A stretch of DNA of 64,000 bases from Stereocaulon alpinum (GCA_018257865.1 JAEUBA010000007.1:186001-250000); one strand, 5' to 3'. Positions 32,629 to 44,553 are shown, counted from the stretch's first letter. Translations and numbers: made by a program. The notes: generated from the sequence alone by a model not told the origin.

Positions 32629-35352
32629 TCAGTGAGATGGCCTCTGCAGCTCGAGCTTGCCCTTCCTAATTTGAGCAAGGTTTTGCATGCTGTTCAGTGT
32701 GTCTGGATGCTCCTCGCCCAGCACCCTCTTCCTTATCTTAATCACTTGCACCTCCAGCTCTTCCGCCTCCTTCCAGCGTCCTTGTTTATGGTAAGTATAA
32801 GCAAGATTATGTATGCTGGTTAGTATGTGCGGATGCTCCTCGCCTAGCACCCTCTTGCTTGTCTTTATTACTTGCACCTCCAGCTCTTCCGCCTCCTTCC
32901 AGCGTCCTTGATTTTGGTATGTAGCGGCTAGGTTATCTATACTGCTTAGTGTATCTGGATGCTCTTCGCCTAGCACCCTCCTACTTATCTTCACTACTTG
33001 CACCTCCAGCTCTTCCGCCTCCTTCCAGCGTCCTTGATTCGAGTATGTAGCGGCTAGGTTAGCTATACTGCTTAGTGTATCTGGATGCTCTTCGCCTAGT
33101 ACCCTCTTCCTTATCTTTATCACTTGCACCTGCAGCTCTTCCGCATCCTTCCAGCGTCCTTGTCTCCAGTATGTAACGGATAGGTTAGCTATACTCCTTA
33201 GTGTATCTGGATACTCTTCGCCCAGCACCCTCTTCCTTATCTTCATTACTTGCACCTCCAGCTCTTCCGCCTCCTTCCATCGACCCCCTAAGTCATATGC
33301 TAAGCCTACCATTTCCATGCTTCTCAGAGTCTCCTCGTGCTCTTGACCAAGTATTTTCTTTCTCACTTTCATCGCCATTTCAGACAGGTTGACAGCCTCA
33401 GTGATACTTCCTTTTTCCCACATATACCAGGCTGCATTATATAGCAGTGAGGCCCATTCTCTTAATGATCCCTCCGCCTTTGGCCGTTGTGTGACTGCCG
33501 ATTTCGCGTGAGGGAAGAGTGCTTGGCAGTATGTCCAATTTTCGTGCTCTCCGGTCGGAAATTCGGCAGAAAGGTTCTTGATGAAACGTTGCTTCCACTG
33601 CTCAAGCTTTCCTTTGGCCTCTAACCATTCTCGCGTAGCCAGTTGCACCAGTGCATGCATTTCAAAGGTCCGATCTGTGCCAACGGAGAGGAATGAGTAG
33701 TCTCTTAATATCTGCACGTTATCTTCAAACCTGTCATCCTCACTGCATTCCGATGCATTATGTTCTTTATCTTCATTTTCTTCCTCTTCTTCTCTGCCAT
33801 CATGCTCTTCGCGCTCTTCCTGGCTTCCGTGACCATTTTCACTTTCGGCTTGCTTCCGAACCAAGGCTTCTGGGATGCCCTGTCGGTCAAAGAAGCTCAT
33901 CAGTGACAGCAAGTCAGCTGCCGATGGCCAAATCCCACGGATGTGTTCAAACGAGATCTGCCACGTAATAATGATGGAGTTTTGGGCCTGCCAGTCCCTG
34001 CGGAGTTGACCTCCTTTGTAATTCAGAAGACTTGTCTTCTTGCGATCGCTCTTCCGGAAGTCTTCTAGATATTGCTCCACCGAGCACCGCGGTGCCCTCT
34101 GAGAGATGTACGCCGCCGCTTGAACGATGGCCAGCGGCATGAACTCCAGTGCTGCTGCTAAGTCCACAGTATCATCACCTTGACCGAGCGGCCCTAGCTT
34201 CTTCTTGAATAGTGCCAGCGCGTGCGATGGGGCCATCGGTTGTACTGCTACGATATCCTTCTCTTCCACCAGTTTCAACGCGACGGCCTGACTCCGACTG
34301 GTGACCAGAATCGACCCATTCTGGCTCTGAGGGAGATACGCCGTTATCGGCTGCCAGCATTCACCATCCACCCGGGTCCTTTGTCCTCGCTGGTCGGCGT
34401 CTCCAGCCTCGGAGAGGAGATCAAGATTGTCGACGTTATCGAGGATAAGCAACCACCGCCCACTCTGTCCGCCGCGCAACCAGTCACGGACAAGTCGGAA
34501 GACATTCGCTTTGGGATCCTGCCGTCCAGGAATCTCGACGTAATTGGTGATATCTCGAAAGCTCTGCTCCAACCGTGCTGTGCTCCCGGCATATACCCAG
34601 AGCACCCACGTCCCGGGCGACTGTTCTCTGGTTCGATAGCCGAGTTCGATGGCGAGCTGCGACTTTCTGGCCCGAAGTCAGCACTTCGATCCGGCATATT
34701 TGCACCTGCTTCTCTCTACTCACCCGACCCCGCCCAAGCCCACCAGCGCTGTCCGAGACGCCGGCAGGGCGCATCTTCGATAGAGCTGCTCAAGGATGTC
34801 TCCGCGATCGACAAAGTCAGGGTCCCGCCCAAACGGGATGGTCGATGAAGGGCACGGTAGTGTCGGTGGTATCACACTCAGCTTCGACAGTGCTTCTAGG
34901 ATGCGGTCACCCGTGTTAAAATGCTGTGTTGTCTGGTGCAGTACCAAGATATTATTGTTCCCATATATCTTCTCCAATGCTCGCTGTACTCTATCTTCCT
35001 TAGCCAGACTCTTCAACGCTTTCAACGCCCGCTCAAGCTTCGAGGCACCATCTAATGGGAGGACCTTGGACAAAGATATCTGTATATCGGCCACTTGTTT
35101 GGAAGTGTCGTCGACAACTAGTTTCAGGGCTTTGGTCATATCATCTGAAAAACGGCCATCCTCTGCCTGGGACTGGATGTGTTGGAGTGTTGTCGTCAAC
35201 AAAGGTAAGCGGGTCGACAGTGAACGAAAGGACTCGGGGATTTCTGAGGGCTTGGAGGTGAAATCGTGTAGTCGAGAGACGATCTTGGCGCTGAGCTCCA
35301 CCAGAGTGGCGATGGAAGCGACGAGTCCAACGATGGCAACTGCTTCAGCCAT
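32629..35352 (-). CDS. NLR: SesA-like N-terminal domain, NB-ARC NTPase, TPR repeats
   Basis: Two exons, 35352-34724 and 34666-32629, give 888 residues. The 57-bp intron falls inside Walker A: exon 1 ends after LVGLGGVG and exon 2 supplies the lysine and KSQ. Residues 1-140 match fungal NLR N-terminal domains of the SesA type (MAEAVAIVGLVASIATLVEL, then a helical region). The NB-ARC domain follows, with Walker B LLILDNVD near residue 282, an ILVTSRSQA RNBS-B-like strand and MPLAIVQAAAY (GLPL-like). A Glu-rich insert (EEREEHDGREEEEENEDKE) lies near residue 480. The C-terminus has one divergent and five near-identical 42-residue TPRs. Fungal NLRs of this type act as non-self sensors and can trigger cell death through their N-terminal partner. 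The longer upstream frame is 5' extension, not required. Confidence 0.88.
32667..33296 (-). repeat. Five near-identical 126-bp tandem repeats encoding TPRs
   Basis: The block TTCCAGCGTCC recurs at 32771, 32897, 33023 and 33149, with a variant at 33275, always exactly 126 bp apart. Each unit encodes a 42-residue TPR beginning GRWKEAEELEVQV. Most differences sit at a few codons (for example IRKRV, ISRRV, TSKRV and the segment before the next GRW). High internal identity with clustered changes points to recent duplication or concerted evolution of the binding surface. Confidence 0.9.
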
Positions 35353-36456
35353 GTTGGTAGGATGGATGTTTACCTGGATGCCGACATATGTTGTGACATG
35401 CGCAGTACACACAAGAGGCCGAACAAAGGTGCGACTTGCGATTGATAGAAAGCTGAGATATAGGGCTTTCCAGAAAGCCTTTCGAGCCGTGGCTACGGTT
35501 GATTGCATGCCAAGTGGGCTGAGTTATAAGGTCAGTAGAGTGGCGCAGATACAGCTCAGCCACACGAGGCTGAACCCCCGGCTGCTCATAATAATGACAG
35601 CTACCGCTTGACCACCATGGATGCCCGCAATACACAACAGCAAAAGCTGCAGATGATATTGGTACAAAGCTCCTTTTTAATAGGGTAGCCCACATCTGGA
35701 GGGAGACCTTGCGCCAGTACCTGAATGGCTCGGTTCATACGCACAAGGGACAAGAGAATTGGCGACAATGAAAGCGTAGCAGCCCACTACCAAAAATAGT
35801 CTCAGCACGTCATAGTCGATAGATGGTTCTAGGGAAGTGAGCCACACTTCAAGTCAGTTGGGCATAGCGTAGAACACAATACCGTTGGCTAGTCATACAA
35901 TACCGAATCTATAATGGAGTGCTAAACTTTCATAATAAGACAAATGCAGACCCTTTGCATGGATGAATCCAACGTGCATACTTTCAAGGGCAGAATGTCT
36001 TCACAGCTTAAGGCTGTCTTCTTGTGCTGTAGACATAATAATTCAATGCTCTGAAATATTGAATTTTGCAGACAATCATAGTGAAGCAGGGGTGTAAAGC
36101 AGAAACTTCTACATGCTTTGAAAGGAATGATCGACAACATGATGAAGGGCGCTGTAATCTTTCAATCGCACAATGGCTTTCTAGGGAGAAATGTCTGAAG
36201 AATAGAGCTACCGTTTTAATCTCTGATAGAACTGCGAGGACAGAGTTTGAGATGCCTTTATAAGGAATTCATTCCGGCACAGGTAGTTTTCCGCTACACA
36301 TGGAGGGACGGTACTAATTCTATCGGTTTGAACTGTTTGACTTCTCAATTGGACCACTTAACGCTGAATGCGAATACTTAGTCCTGTTTGCCCTTCAAAG
36401 TCAACCGTTGAAACCGTTAATAACGTAGTCTGTTTCAACTGCCTCCCAATGTCCTC
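35353..36456. other. Upstream region of the NLR, no supported gene
   Basis: Short ORFs only. The NLR frame continues upstream to about 35508 but lacks a better start. AT-rich sequence from 35850 to 36100 has no recognised element. Confidence 0.45.
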
Positions 36457-37274
36457 TCAACCTGTCATACCCCCCCCCCCCCCCATCTCGAGAACAAGCC
36501 TCTTCAACCCTCTAAATTCCAAGATAGACCTCGCCAAAACCGCCTCCCGTACCTTATACATCGTGTACTGCTGCCGATCCCACATCTCATAATAAATCAC
36601 AACAAGCGTAATATACCTTAACCCTGGCATCTTGGTAGCCATCTCCCGCCACAGCATTCTCCAACTCTGCTTATCCGTATCTGCTATAGGATAACGACAA
36701 GTATTCGCAGAGCACTCAATGCATACTGATGTAATTGATGCGAGAAGATGCGGACGCATGGTGCGAAAGAAGTAGCCGTGTGGTTCTATATGTCGCACGC
36801 GCCATGCGAACCCGAATGTATTGGTCCTGTAGAGCACTCCTATAGCCTCGATATAGATCTGAGGACCCGTTCCGAGGAAAGAAACTTTGCTTCTCGAAAG
36901 CGTGTACCTAGACTTGACAGACGGATCCGCGCTATCGAAGTGCGCATAGAATATCTCTCCTTATCCCAATCCCACCAAATGCGAACAACATCGTTCCCTT
37001 GAATCTCTGCATGGATCAATTCCCTTAACTCGCGTGGAAGTCGATTGAACAGCCCAATGCTGCCGTTACTGTCTCCAAGTGGCGTTCCATTCAAGTCGTT
37101 GCGGAGAGAGCCCGACGCTTGCGGGGTAATGGCGTGGCGGTATTGACCATCTTGTATTGTCGCTTCGTAATGGCACGCTCTAAAGGTTTGTAGGCCAAAT
37201 TGCAGGTCATGCACATAAGGGTAAAAGGGGTGCGTAGTGGGATGGCAGTGCCGTGAAGACATGGCTCCCACCAT
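36457..37274 (-). pseudogene. DUF7730/F-box-like protein, disrupted
   Basis: The ATG at 37274 opens a frame to 36840 with LFNRLPRELRELIHAEIQ, the fungal L-LPRE-R-LIY motif, then VVRIWWDWDKERYS. A second frame, 36837 back to 36457, gives IYIEAIGVLY-like sequence (in the overlap), then RTNTFGFAWRV and YFFRTM with LASITSVCIE, the usual second half of this family. The frames overlap near 36840-36900 and the TCRQIYxEA motif reads TGPQIYIEA. No intron of normal size reconciles them; the only GT-AG pair there would be about 23 bp. I read this as a frameshift plus a small internal loss, so the gene is probably broken. The C-terminal Gly run comes from the poly-C tract at 36470. Confidence 0.5.
36470..36484. 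repeat. Poly-C homopolymer tract (15 C)
   Basis: Fifteen C in a row on the plus strand, inside the 3' end of the disrupted DUF7730-like frame, where they encode a run of Gly. The length is slippage-prone and may be miscalled. Confidence 0.85.
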
Positions 37275-37654
37275 GGCTTTTGTCCAGGGACTCTCGATCC
37301 GTGCCTCTATTCATGATCCTTGCTGATGATAAGTCAGGTACCCCACGTAACTCTTAGTTCCTTGGATTGTGCATGTAGCAATTCTGGAATACTAAATCAG
37401 TTGTGTGCATTGGACCTGGTGTTATAGATGATCTAGGCTCAGCGGGCAAGGCATGGTGGGAGACTTTGCAATTCGACAAGGTACTAGAGTCTGACTCGGT
37501 AAGACATGGTCTTACGTACACAAAAGACCAAAGATACTCCTATCCCGCACTTACATGACTCCGAATCGCTCCAAGACTCTAGGGCACCGCTATCAAGAGT
37601 CCATCGAATTCACAACCTTTCTTGTCCCGTAACGCCCCTCAAGCGTAGCAACCG
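37275..37654. other. Intergenic stretch
   Basis: Nothing supported here. The plus-strand ORF 37506-37937 overlaps the last exon of the secreted-protein gene on the other strand and is taken as its shadow. Confidence 0.45.
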
Positions 37655-38474
37655 CTACGAAACCGCCCCACCAACACTCGTCGAATTGGAGCCCGTCACA
37701 TTGAGCCGAGGCGGCATATCGAGCACACCATTGACCTTTGGACCAATCGCCATATCGAGTGGCGAACCCCTAGCAATAAGAAAGATCCCCATATGCGGAT
37801 CATACCCTTTCCCCCAATATCAATTCTCATTCACAAGTGCGGAGCAGAAGAACGGAATACACTTACGTAAGGACCAACTCATCCCAGCCTTCTGCTGGGT
37901 TAAACAGCGATCCAAAATCGCCTCTGCGCTGTCATGAATGGAAAACCAAGTAGAATAACCATGCGGGTCGAAATAACGTGGGCCCACCTCTTCCGGTACC
38001 CAGCCCATGGGAATGGAGGCTAGAGTCGTTACCGCTAGAGTACATGGTCCTGATAACACGAACAATCTCAGCACCCGGTATTCCATCATGGACAGTGCAG
38101 AAAGCCCAGACAAGGATGTATAAAGGGTCAACGGCTGGGAGAGAAAACTCACCATGAGTCAATTTCCAAGGCGTCCGTACCGGAATGAGATCCGGATCAG
38201 CAGGCCTCACTCCTATGGGTATGAATTCATGAAGCGGAGCATGTGGATCGAAGACTTCAGGCATGTTCCGTGCCATATTATTCAGCAATTCTGAACAATA
38301 CTGCCAGATATTCGTAGGCCATGCTGGTCGGGTCCAGACGTCTGCTGATCTACACAAAAAGGCTGGTTCTTCGTCGTTAGTAGCGTTGGGTGGATTGGCG
38401 GCGAACGTATAAGAAAATCGCACAGAGTAACAGAGTAGAAGTAGGCGAATAGGAAGATGCAGAGCTGGACCCAT
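37655..38474 (-). CDS. Small secreted protein, fungal-specific family
   Basis: Three exons, 38474-38153, 38049-37867 and 37806-37655, with introns of 103 and 60 bp, give 218 residues. The ATG at 38474 opens a signal peptide (LPIRLLLLCYSVRFSYTFA). The mature part has the pattern of a common ascomycete secreted family: CRSADVW, YCSELLNNM, then LTHG joined to PCTLAVTTL, IHDSAEAILDRCL, and a final conserved segment YDPHMGIFLIARGSPL followed by DMAIGP. Four Cys are conserved in position. Splicing is strongly supported because each join keeps the motif order. Function unknown; likely extracellular. Confidence 0.75.
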
Positions 38475-38934
38475 CGTTGATTCGTATGACAACTTGTTCA
38501 GTAAAGGTGAAAGTAGCGTCCAGAAGGTAACATTTATGCAACAGCATGAGTTTCAGAGATGGTATAGCACGGGATAGATGTCGCATCTAGCGGCTGAAAG
38601 AACGTAAATTCTACGACATTATGAGATCTTCGAAAACAGTGCTCTTCATCCGCCAGCCGAGAGAATCCCCAAGCGCTTGGCGATTTGTTGTTGGCTTGTT
38701 CGCCCTAACCAATACAATCGACAGAAGGAGAGGTGACCAAGGCCTGATGCTGAATATTAGATTTACATTACAAGAAAACATATATACAGATGATTTAGTC
38801 ATAATCACAACTTTTGCTCATGGCGCAACTCGGACTAAGAAACATGCTGTACAGCACCTAGAGATGCTCGCCCCAAGCAAATGCAATGCAGCCACGCTAT
38901 GCAAACCAAAAATGACCTGCTGAGAACCGAGTAT
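38475..38934. other. Intergenic stretch
   Basis: It contains the promoter of the secreted-protein gene and the 3' flank of the CAF120-like gene. The plus ORF 38621-38923 has no recognised content. Confidence 0.4.
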
Positions 38935-41900
38935 TCACTGCCGTCCGCCTTGCCCATAGCCGAAGTACGGCCCATAGTATTGTTGCTTGCCCTGACCATA
39001 TTGCCCTTGTTGTTGAAAATTGCCTTGCTGATGTTGCGGAGGCTGATGCTGATATGCCGATGCTGGCTGCCCTCCCCAATACTGCTGTGTGGCTTGAGGA
39101 ACCCACTGCTGGCGCTGCTGCTGCGGATATTGCTGATACTGAGCATACTGCGGCTGTTGTCCATATTGTTGCGGGCTTTGGCCTGGAGTGGGGATGTTCT
39201 GAGTGGGAGAAGGTGGATACTGCCCAGGCATGGTGTACTGTGGAGTAGGGGCCGAGTAGGATTGCTGCCGCTGTTGATGGCCCTGAGCATGCTGTTGGCG
39301 CTGAGCAATAGCATGCTGGACCATTTGACCACTCAGGCCTTGTTTGATGTCCTTCTTCTCCCTTTCACGCGCCTCAATAGCGCCTATGAGCCCGCCGCTT
39401 GAAGGTATAGCGTCCTTGTTCGCATTGGCAGCCATGCTGATCAAAGGCGATCCAGTAGCCCGGGCCACATGCTCTTGCTCACGAGCCGAGAGATGGGCTG
39501 TGTAGTCACCAGACGTATTTATGAGATTGGATGCTGAGCGGGAATTTGGCCGGGGAGGCAGGTCGTTGCTATACGATGATTGTCTCTTCTGTTGCTGGAT
39601 TGGCCACTCTCCTGAAGTGTTTCTTGATGTAGCTGGAGGCGTCGGAGACGCTGAATTCTGTCGACCGTGCGCGTAGATCGGTGTCACTACACGATTCGCA
39701 GCTGCGCGTTGTTGAACGAACTGTTCCGCTGTGATAGACTGCCTAGCACCAGGACTTCCACTACCAATCATTGCTCCCGGCTGCCATGCAACACTTCTAC
39801 GTCTATCGTTGTCAGCGCCACCAGCAGGAGAGCCATCAGAAGGAGACCGAAGGTGAGGTTCTGGCGTAACCATATTGCGGGTCGGTAATCGCTCGTGGGA
39901 GTCATTGGGGAGTCCTGGTGAGTACACTGAGGAGCGTTGATTCACGGTGGGGCTTTCGTTTCGAGGACTGGGTGAGACCATTTCTCGAGACTTCAATGGT
40001 TCGTGAACCGGCTGCACTAAGGTTTCTATGGTATCGGGTCTGTTGCCAGAGCCTGGCTTGTAGGCTTGCGTGGGACCGAAGTCAACGATTGGAATCTCGG
40101 AATTGGGTGGCTCCGAATTTGCGCCTGGTCTATACCGAATGTCCCCAACTCGGACCTCTTGTTGTGTAGGCTCGAGCGTACCCACGGTCTTAAGTACACC
40201 GCTACGAGGTTTTTCAACGGATTGCCGAGATATCCTGGTTTCCGTGGACTTGCGAGTACTTGCATAATCTGGTGACACTGTTGAATCATTATCGTAAACG
40301 CTGGTATCATCCTCACGAAGGCCATTGTGATTCTGGCTGGATAGTGACTCAGTGCGTTGCCGAGCGAGGACCTGAGTAAGGGCCTCTTCATCGATATAAC
40401 GATCGTTTAAGCTGTCTAGACTTGATTTTGCGGTAACTAATTGAGGCTCAGTGGGTAGCGGTGGTGTTTTTGGTGGGACTGGTTTACGAGTAATGCTTTT
40501 ACCAGTGATTGTGCGCTGCGCTTGCGGCCGTTGGGGATCAATGGGAAACGGAGCGGGCTTATTAATGACGGAACTCTGTGATGCTGAAGTTGCTGCTGTT
40601 GGCGCCGTAGCATTTGTTGAGGCATTTTGAGCATTTTGAACCTCACTTCCTGACTGGAGTGGTGGAGAAGATGGGGTGGAGGCTTGAGAAAGCGGTGAAA
40701 CAGCACGAGAAGATTGATTAGGCGGTCTTAAAAGATCATATGAAGATATGAGCGGTTTATCCTTATAATATGGCAGAGAATGCAAATCAGCCTGGCTCGA
40801 GGCGGTGGATGTATCTGACGAATAGTCCTGGTTGGTGGGAGGGAGACGTGTTTTCGCTAGTACCATGCCTTTAGCAGGATATGAACGGTCAGCAGTGTTC
40901 GTGAGGGCACTCTGACTGGCGTTAAGGTTTACCCCGCGTTGTCCCTGATCCTCCGGGCTTCCATTCCCACTCAGACTCCTCTCCGAGTTACTCCTCCACG
41001 CTGCGGCTGCTCCAGCGGCAGCGTTACCGCTATTGCTGGCCTTTCCTGCCTCAGCCAATTGAGATAATGTAGTGACCGACAATCGACTGTTAGCCCGCAC
41101 AAGCTCTGCATTCAAGCCTGGTCTTTTTTGAGGTCTGGCACCAGGCTCATGAGCGAAAGACGGCGGGGCAGCAACCGAAGCCGGTGGTGGAGCAGGTCGC
41201 ATTTCATGATGGATATCTTGTGGGTCGGCTTCTTGTACATTCCCATATCGTCTCTCGCTCTCTGAACTGCTACGTTCGTTTGATGCTTCGAGCTCTGCAT
41301 ACCTTTGCGATTGTGCATTGCGTGCAGCCATGCCAATTGGTATCTGGTGTGGCGGCGGTGGTGGTGCTCCTTGCTCGTACGAAGGCCGACTTGGAGTAGT
41401 GGCTTCGGAAGAAAGTCGGGATTGTTCATGGGACAGGCGCGACGGAGTGTAGCTTTGATCCTGGCCATACCTTTGAGACCTTTGACGCGGTGGTGTAGAC
41501 ATAGGCGCTGCTTCCGAATATGACCTTTGGTGTACGGGTTGAGGCCGTGGCGGCGTGAATGGCTGATCCGTTAGCGGTGCGGAATCAGAGCGTGGTTGAG
41601 GCACTGGAGGCATCTCGTTGTGCATCGAACCATTGTGTAGGGATGGTGTCGATCTGATGGACGCGCCGTCTTCGTAGCGTAGGGTCCCAGCCCTGGATGG
41701 GAGACTATTCCTGTAACCCCGGTAGCTACTTGCCCTGCTCCTGGGCCGGCCATTCTGTGTCATACGTGTCATGCGAGTGGAAGTCAGCTCCTTCATTTTG
41801 AGTCGCCATTGCCGTTCGTTCCAGGATTGACTGCCAGTTTCGTGAATCAATCCGGCCACGTCCAATATCTCTAGATATCCATATCGCTTTTCTTGTGGCA

Positions 41901-43328
41901 TTGCAAACATCAAGCTCCGGGTGTCAAGAGTGTCTGCAACAAGGCGATTTGGGCGTCCATACAAGGCAAAGACGTCATAGACTGGGAAGAGGTACCTAAG
42001 CATCATTTCGAAGCCGCTCACAGCAGGATGAACCTCTGGCATGACGAATACAAATCCATCGGTAGTCGACTCCGGCGTCGAGTGGATAGTGATAGACCCC
42101 TCTATTTTCACAAGTGTCGATTGATCGATAAGGGGCTTTGATTGTGGATATATTGCATAAGCTGAGTACGCATCGTTGATGGTTGCAATGGGATGCGCCT
42201 TTTTTGTTTTCTTCGTATCGTAAAACTTAATGCTACCTTTTAAAGGCGCTGCACGTTCATAGGCCGACTTCTTTCTCAACTGCTTTTGCTGCTTTTGGAC
42301 GTCTTTGTCGTCAGGTGGGGAGATCACACACCAACAACGTCTCCAAGGAGTACCCGCTCCAAATCTAACTCTAGTCCAGTCTTCATTTGTGAGCCTCGTC
42401 TTTTCCATAATGACTTTGATATTGTTGAGCAGTTTCCCCTTGCCGGCGATCAAAGAGCCCGTGTATGCTTCTTGAAGTGTGGCGTGCTCAAACATTGCAA
42501 GTCTGATCGCAGCAGTCCATTGCGTAAGGGAATGTAGAGAGTTGAAGTGCAACAGGTATCGGTTTTTACCCGCTGTAGATATGCTAAGCACATTTTGTAA
42601 CGGCTGGACGTCCTGAGATCGAGTAGGAAGGGTTTCAATCTGCAAGTGAGGCTTAGTGAAAGTAAAACAAGCCACACATATACAGTCATGGTCTTACCAT
42701 TTTTATCGACGCGTCTGCAAGGTTGATGAAGCTGGGGGCAACCTCTCCCTCTTGACCAGCTACATCGAGAGCAGTGGCATCCCATAACGACAAGATCGTT
42801 CCGACAAGCTGGGCAAAAGATTCTGTCCAAGACCTGTCGTTGTTGGGGCGTCCATCTAGAGACGATGTTAGCTCCCATACCTTGTTGATAGTCGCATTGA
42901 TTACCTACGAGAGTCTAGGTCATTGAGCTTTAAGAAGTACCCTTCCTGATACAGCTTGTTAGCATGGCTGTTGAGGAAGCTGAAGATCGGCTGCAGCTCA
43001 GGTATAGTGTCTTGGGCTATTTCCATGGTAGGAGGCTGATAAGTCTGGACCATTGACATTGGTCTTATTGATGACGCCCTCTCGGTCCTCGTCCTCGTAG
43101 GAGTTGGAGAGTCGCGGGCGGGTGCAGCTGCATGCTGAGGAGAGGCAGAATTGGTAATCTCCTGTTTGAAGTCTTGCTGTGACGAGTTCTGAGGTCCTGA
43201 GAAGGATGTACTCGTTGGTGACTTTGGGGCTCCAAATGCGGACATGAACGATAGAACTATGCAAGGGATTAGTTCTAGCGTACGTGGGGTAGCTCGGTTG
43301 CACATGTCTTACCTCTGGAACGACCCAT
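38935..43328 (-). CDS. CAF120/SKG3-like PH-domain protein
   Basis: Four exons, 43328-43313, 43256-42909, 42855-42698 and 42639-38935, give 1408 residues. The first exon is only 16 bp (MGRSR). The N-terminal region, with LQPIFSFLNSHANKLYQEGYF and GRPNNDRSWTE, then LVGTILSLWDA, is the conserved start of fungal CAF120/SKG3 proteins. A PH domain follows at about residues 230-370 (GTPWRRCWCVISPPD, LKGSIKFYDTKK). The remaining 900 residues are low complexity, Pro/Ser/Gln-rich, ending in a Gln/Tyr/Gly-rich tail (QQYPQQQRQQW, YFGYGQGGRQ). Yeast Caf120 binds the CCR4-NOT complex and Skg3 is linked to cell-wall growth sites; which role applies here is inferred. The leucine-rich plus ORFs over the tail are shadows of Gln codons. 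Confidence 0.85.
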
Positions 43329-44049
43329 CTTGGTGGTCGAGAAACTTTGCAGCTTCGATTGGCTTGTGGCACAACGTATACAAATGTATCTCGGGAAGTA
43401 ACAAGGATGCCTCGTGGACAAAAACCAAAAGAATAGGGCGGATTCAGCCGGATATCCTCTTTATTCGAAGCTTTGAGGCCAAAACCTGATCACGCCGTCA
43501 AGACGACAACGAAGGAGCCCATTGAACGAGTGAAAGGGAACGATAGACAGAAAAACGAAGGTATGTTGTCTTATGCGATCGTCGAGATAGTAAGCGGCGG
43601 GTCTGGAGGTTTTCTGCATGAGGCAGATACAGGGAATTATTTTGGGAGCTTGGCGAGCTAACGGGAACCTATCGTCATGACAAAGCTTCGGCGTTGCTAG
43701 ATCCTCCCGGATGAGGTCTGTTTCATTCTACTCATAAGCCTGACGTGACCAGGCGCCCCGATTGCTTCAATTCTGTATCTAAACTTCCCGTCTCACCTCG
43801 CTTGCGTATTCGTTCTGTCTCGTGTGAAGCCACCTTGGCCCGTAGTTCTAGGTCTCGGGAGCTGACGACGCATCTTACCGCGAGAGCCGAAAAGCGAGCT
43901 GCACAAAGCTCGGACAGCTCGGCAAAAAGGCTTGATTTGGTAGTAGTTCCCTGATTGGCTACGCAATCCAACTTCATAACTCAATTGGGATACGTGATTA
44001 CCTAGTTATTATCGAGCTAAGTCTCATGACACTAGGTTACACTTGAAGG
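43329..44049. promoter_or_regulatory. Divergent intergenic region
   Basis: About 720 bp between the CAF120-like gene and the NTF2-like gene, holding both promoters. No specific element was recognised. Confidence 0.4.
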
Positions 44050-44553
44050 ATGACGGCTTCATATGACAGCAACAAGGCTCAGGCCATGCGAGATACAGCT
44101 GAAGCATTCTGCAAAGCCTTTATAGCTGGCTCACCGCCTTCTGAGACATTGGACAAACATTTCACATCCGACGCTAAAATCTTAGAACACGGCCCAACTT
44201 GGGCAACCACTCGTCTTCCCTTCCTCGGAACCACCTTCCAAGGACGCAGCTCTCAGAAGTTTGCGAATGCCGAGCTGAAAAATACCTGCGATGACTACTA
44301 TGCCCTCCTCGCCTCCGTTCTCTCTTTCCACCCAGATGACGACACAATGCCGCCAAAAGACGAGTTTATGGTAGATCCTACGCGAGGGACCGTGATAATC
44401 AAGCTACATGCAAAGTTCGCGAGCGTAAGGACTGGCAAAAGCTGGGAAGAAGACTTCGTCTACGTCCTGAGTGACTTTGATGAGAACTATAAAATTGGAA
44501 GCCAAGAGCTATGGGCCGACCCTCTGAGTGCTTGGATGGCCGTGGGAGACTGA
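44050..44553 (+). CDS. NTF2/SnoaL-like fold protein
   Basis: A single exon of 167 residues from the ATG at 44050. Helical start (AQAMRDTAEAFCKAFIAG, then LDKHFTSDAKILEHGP) followed by curved-sheet strands (LPFLGTTFQGRS, GTVIIKLHAKFASV, SWEEDFVYVLSDFDENYKIG, WADPLSAWMAV) is the cone-shaped NTF2/SnoaL fold. Fungal relatives are small cytosolic proteins, some acting as polyketide-like cyclases or dehydratases, many uncharacterised. No biosynthetic gene cluster surrounds it, so no reaction is assigned. Confidence 0.75.
   Translation: MTASYDSNKAQAMRDTAEAFCKAFIAGSPPSETLDKHFTSDAKILEHGPTWATTRLPFLGTTFQGRSSQKFANAELKNTCDDYYALLASVLSFHPDDDTMPPKDEFMVDPTRGTVIIKLHAKFASVRTGKSWEEDFVYVLSDFDENYKIGSQELWADPLSAWMAVGD

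Noticed and set aside
32770..33290. Regular 126-bp repeats considered as a CRISPR-like array
   Set aside because: The repeats are contiguous, coding and in frame with TPR units; there are no spacers, and the organism is a fungus.
34222..35611. Long plus-strand ORFs of 208 and 271 codons
   Set aside because: Antisense to the NLR exons, whose domains are clear on the minus strand; the plus frames hold no domain.
38881..39402. Plus-strand leucine-rich ORF of 173 codons
   Set aside because: It lies opposite the Gln-rich tail of the CAF120-like gene. CAG/CTG complementarity creates Leu runs; there is no independent evidence.
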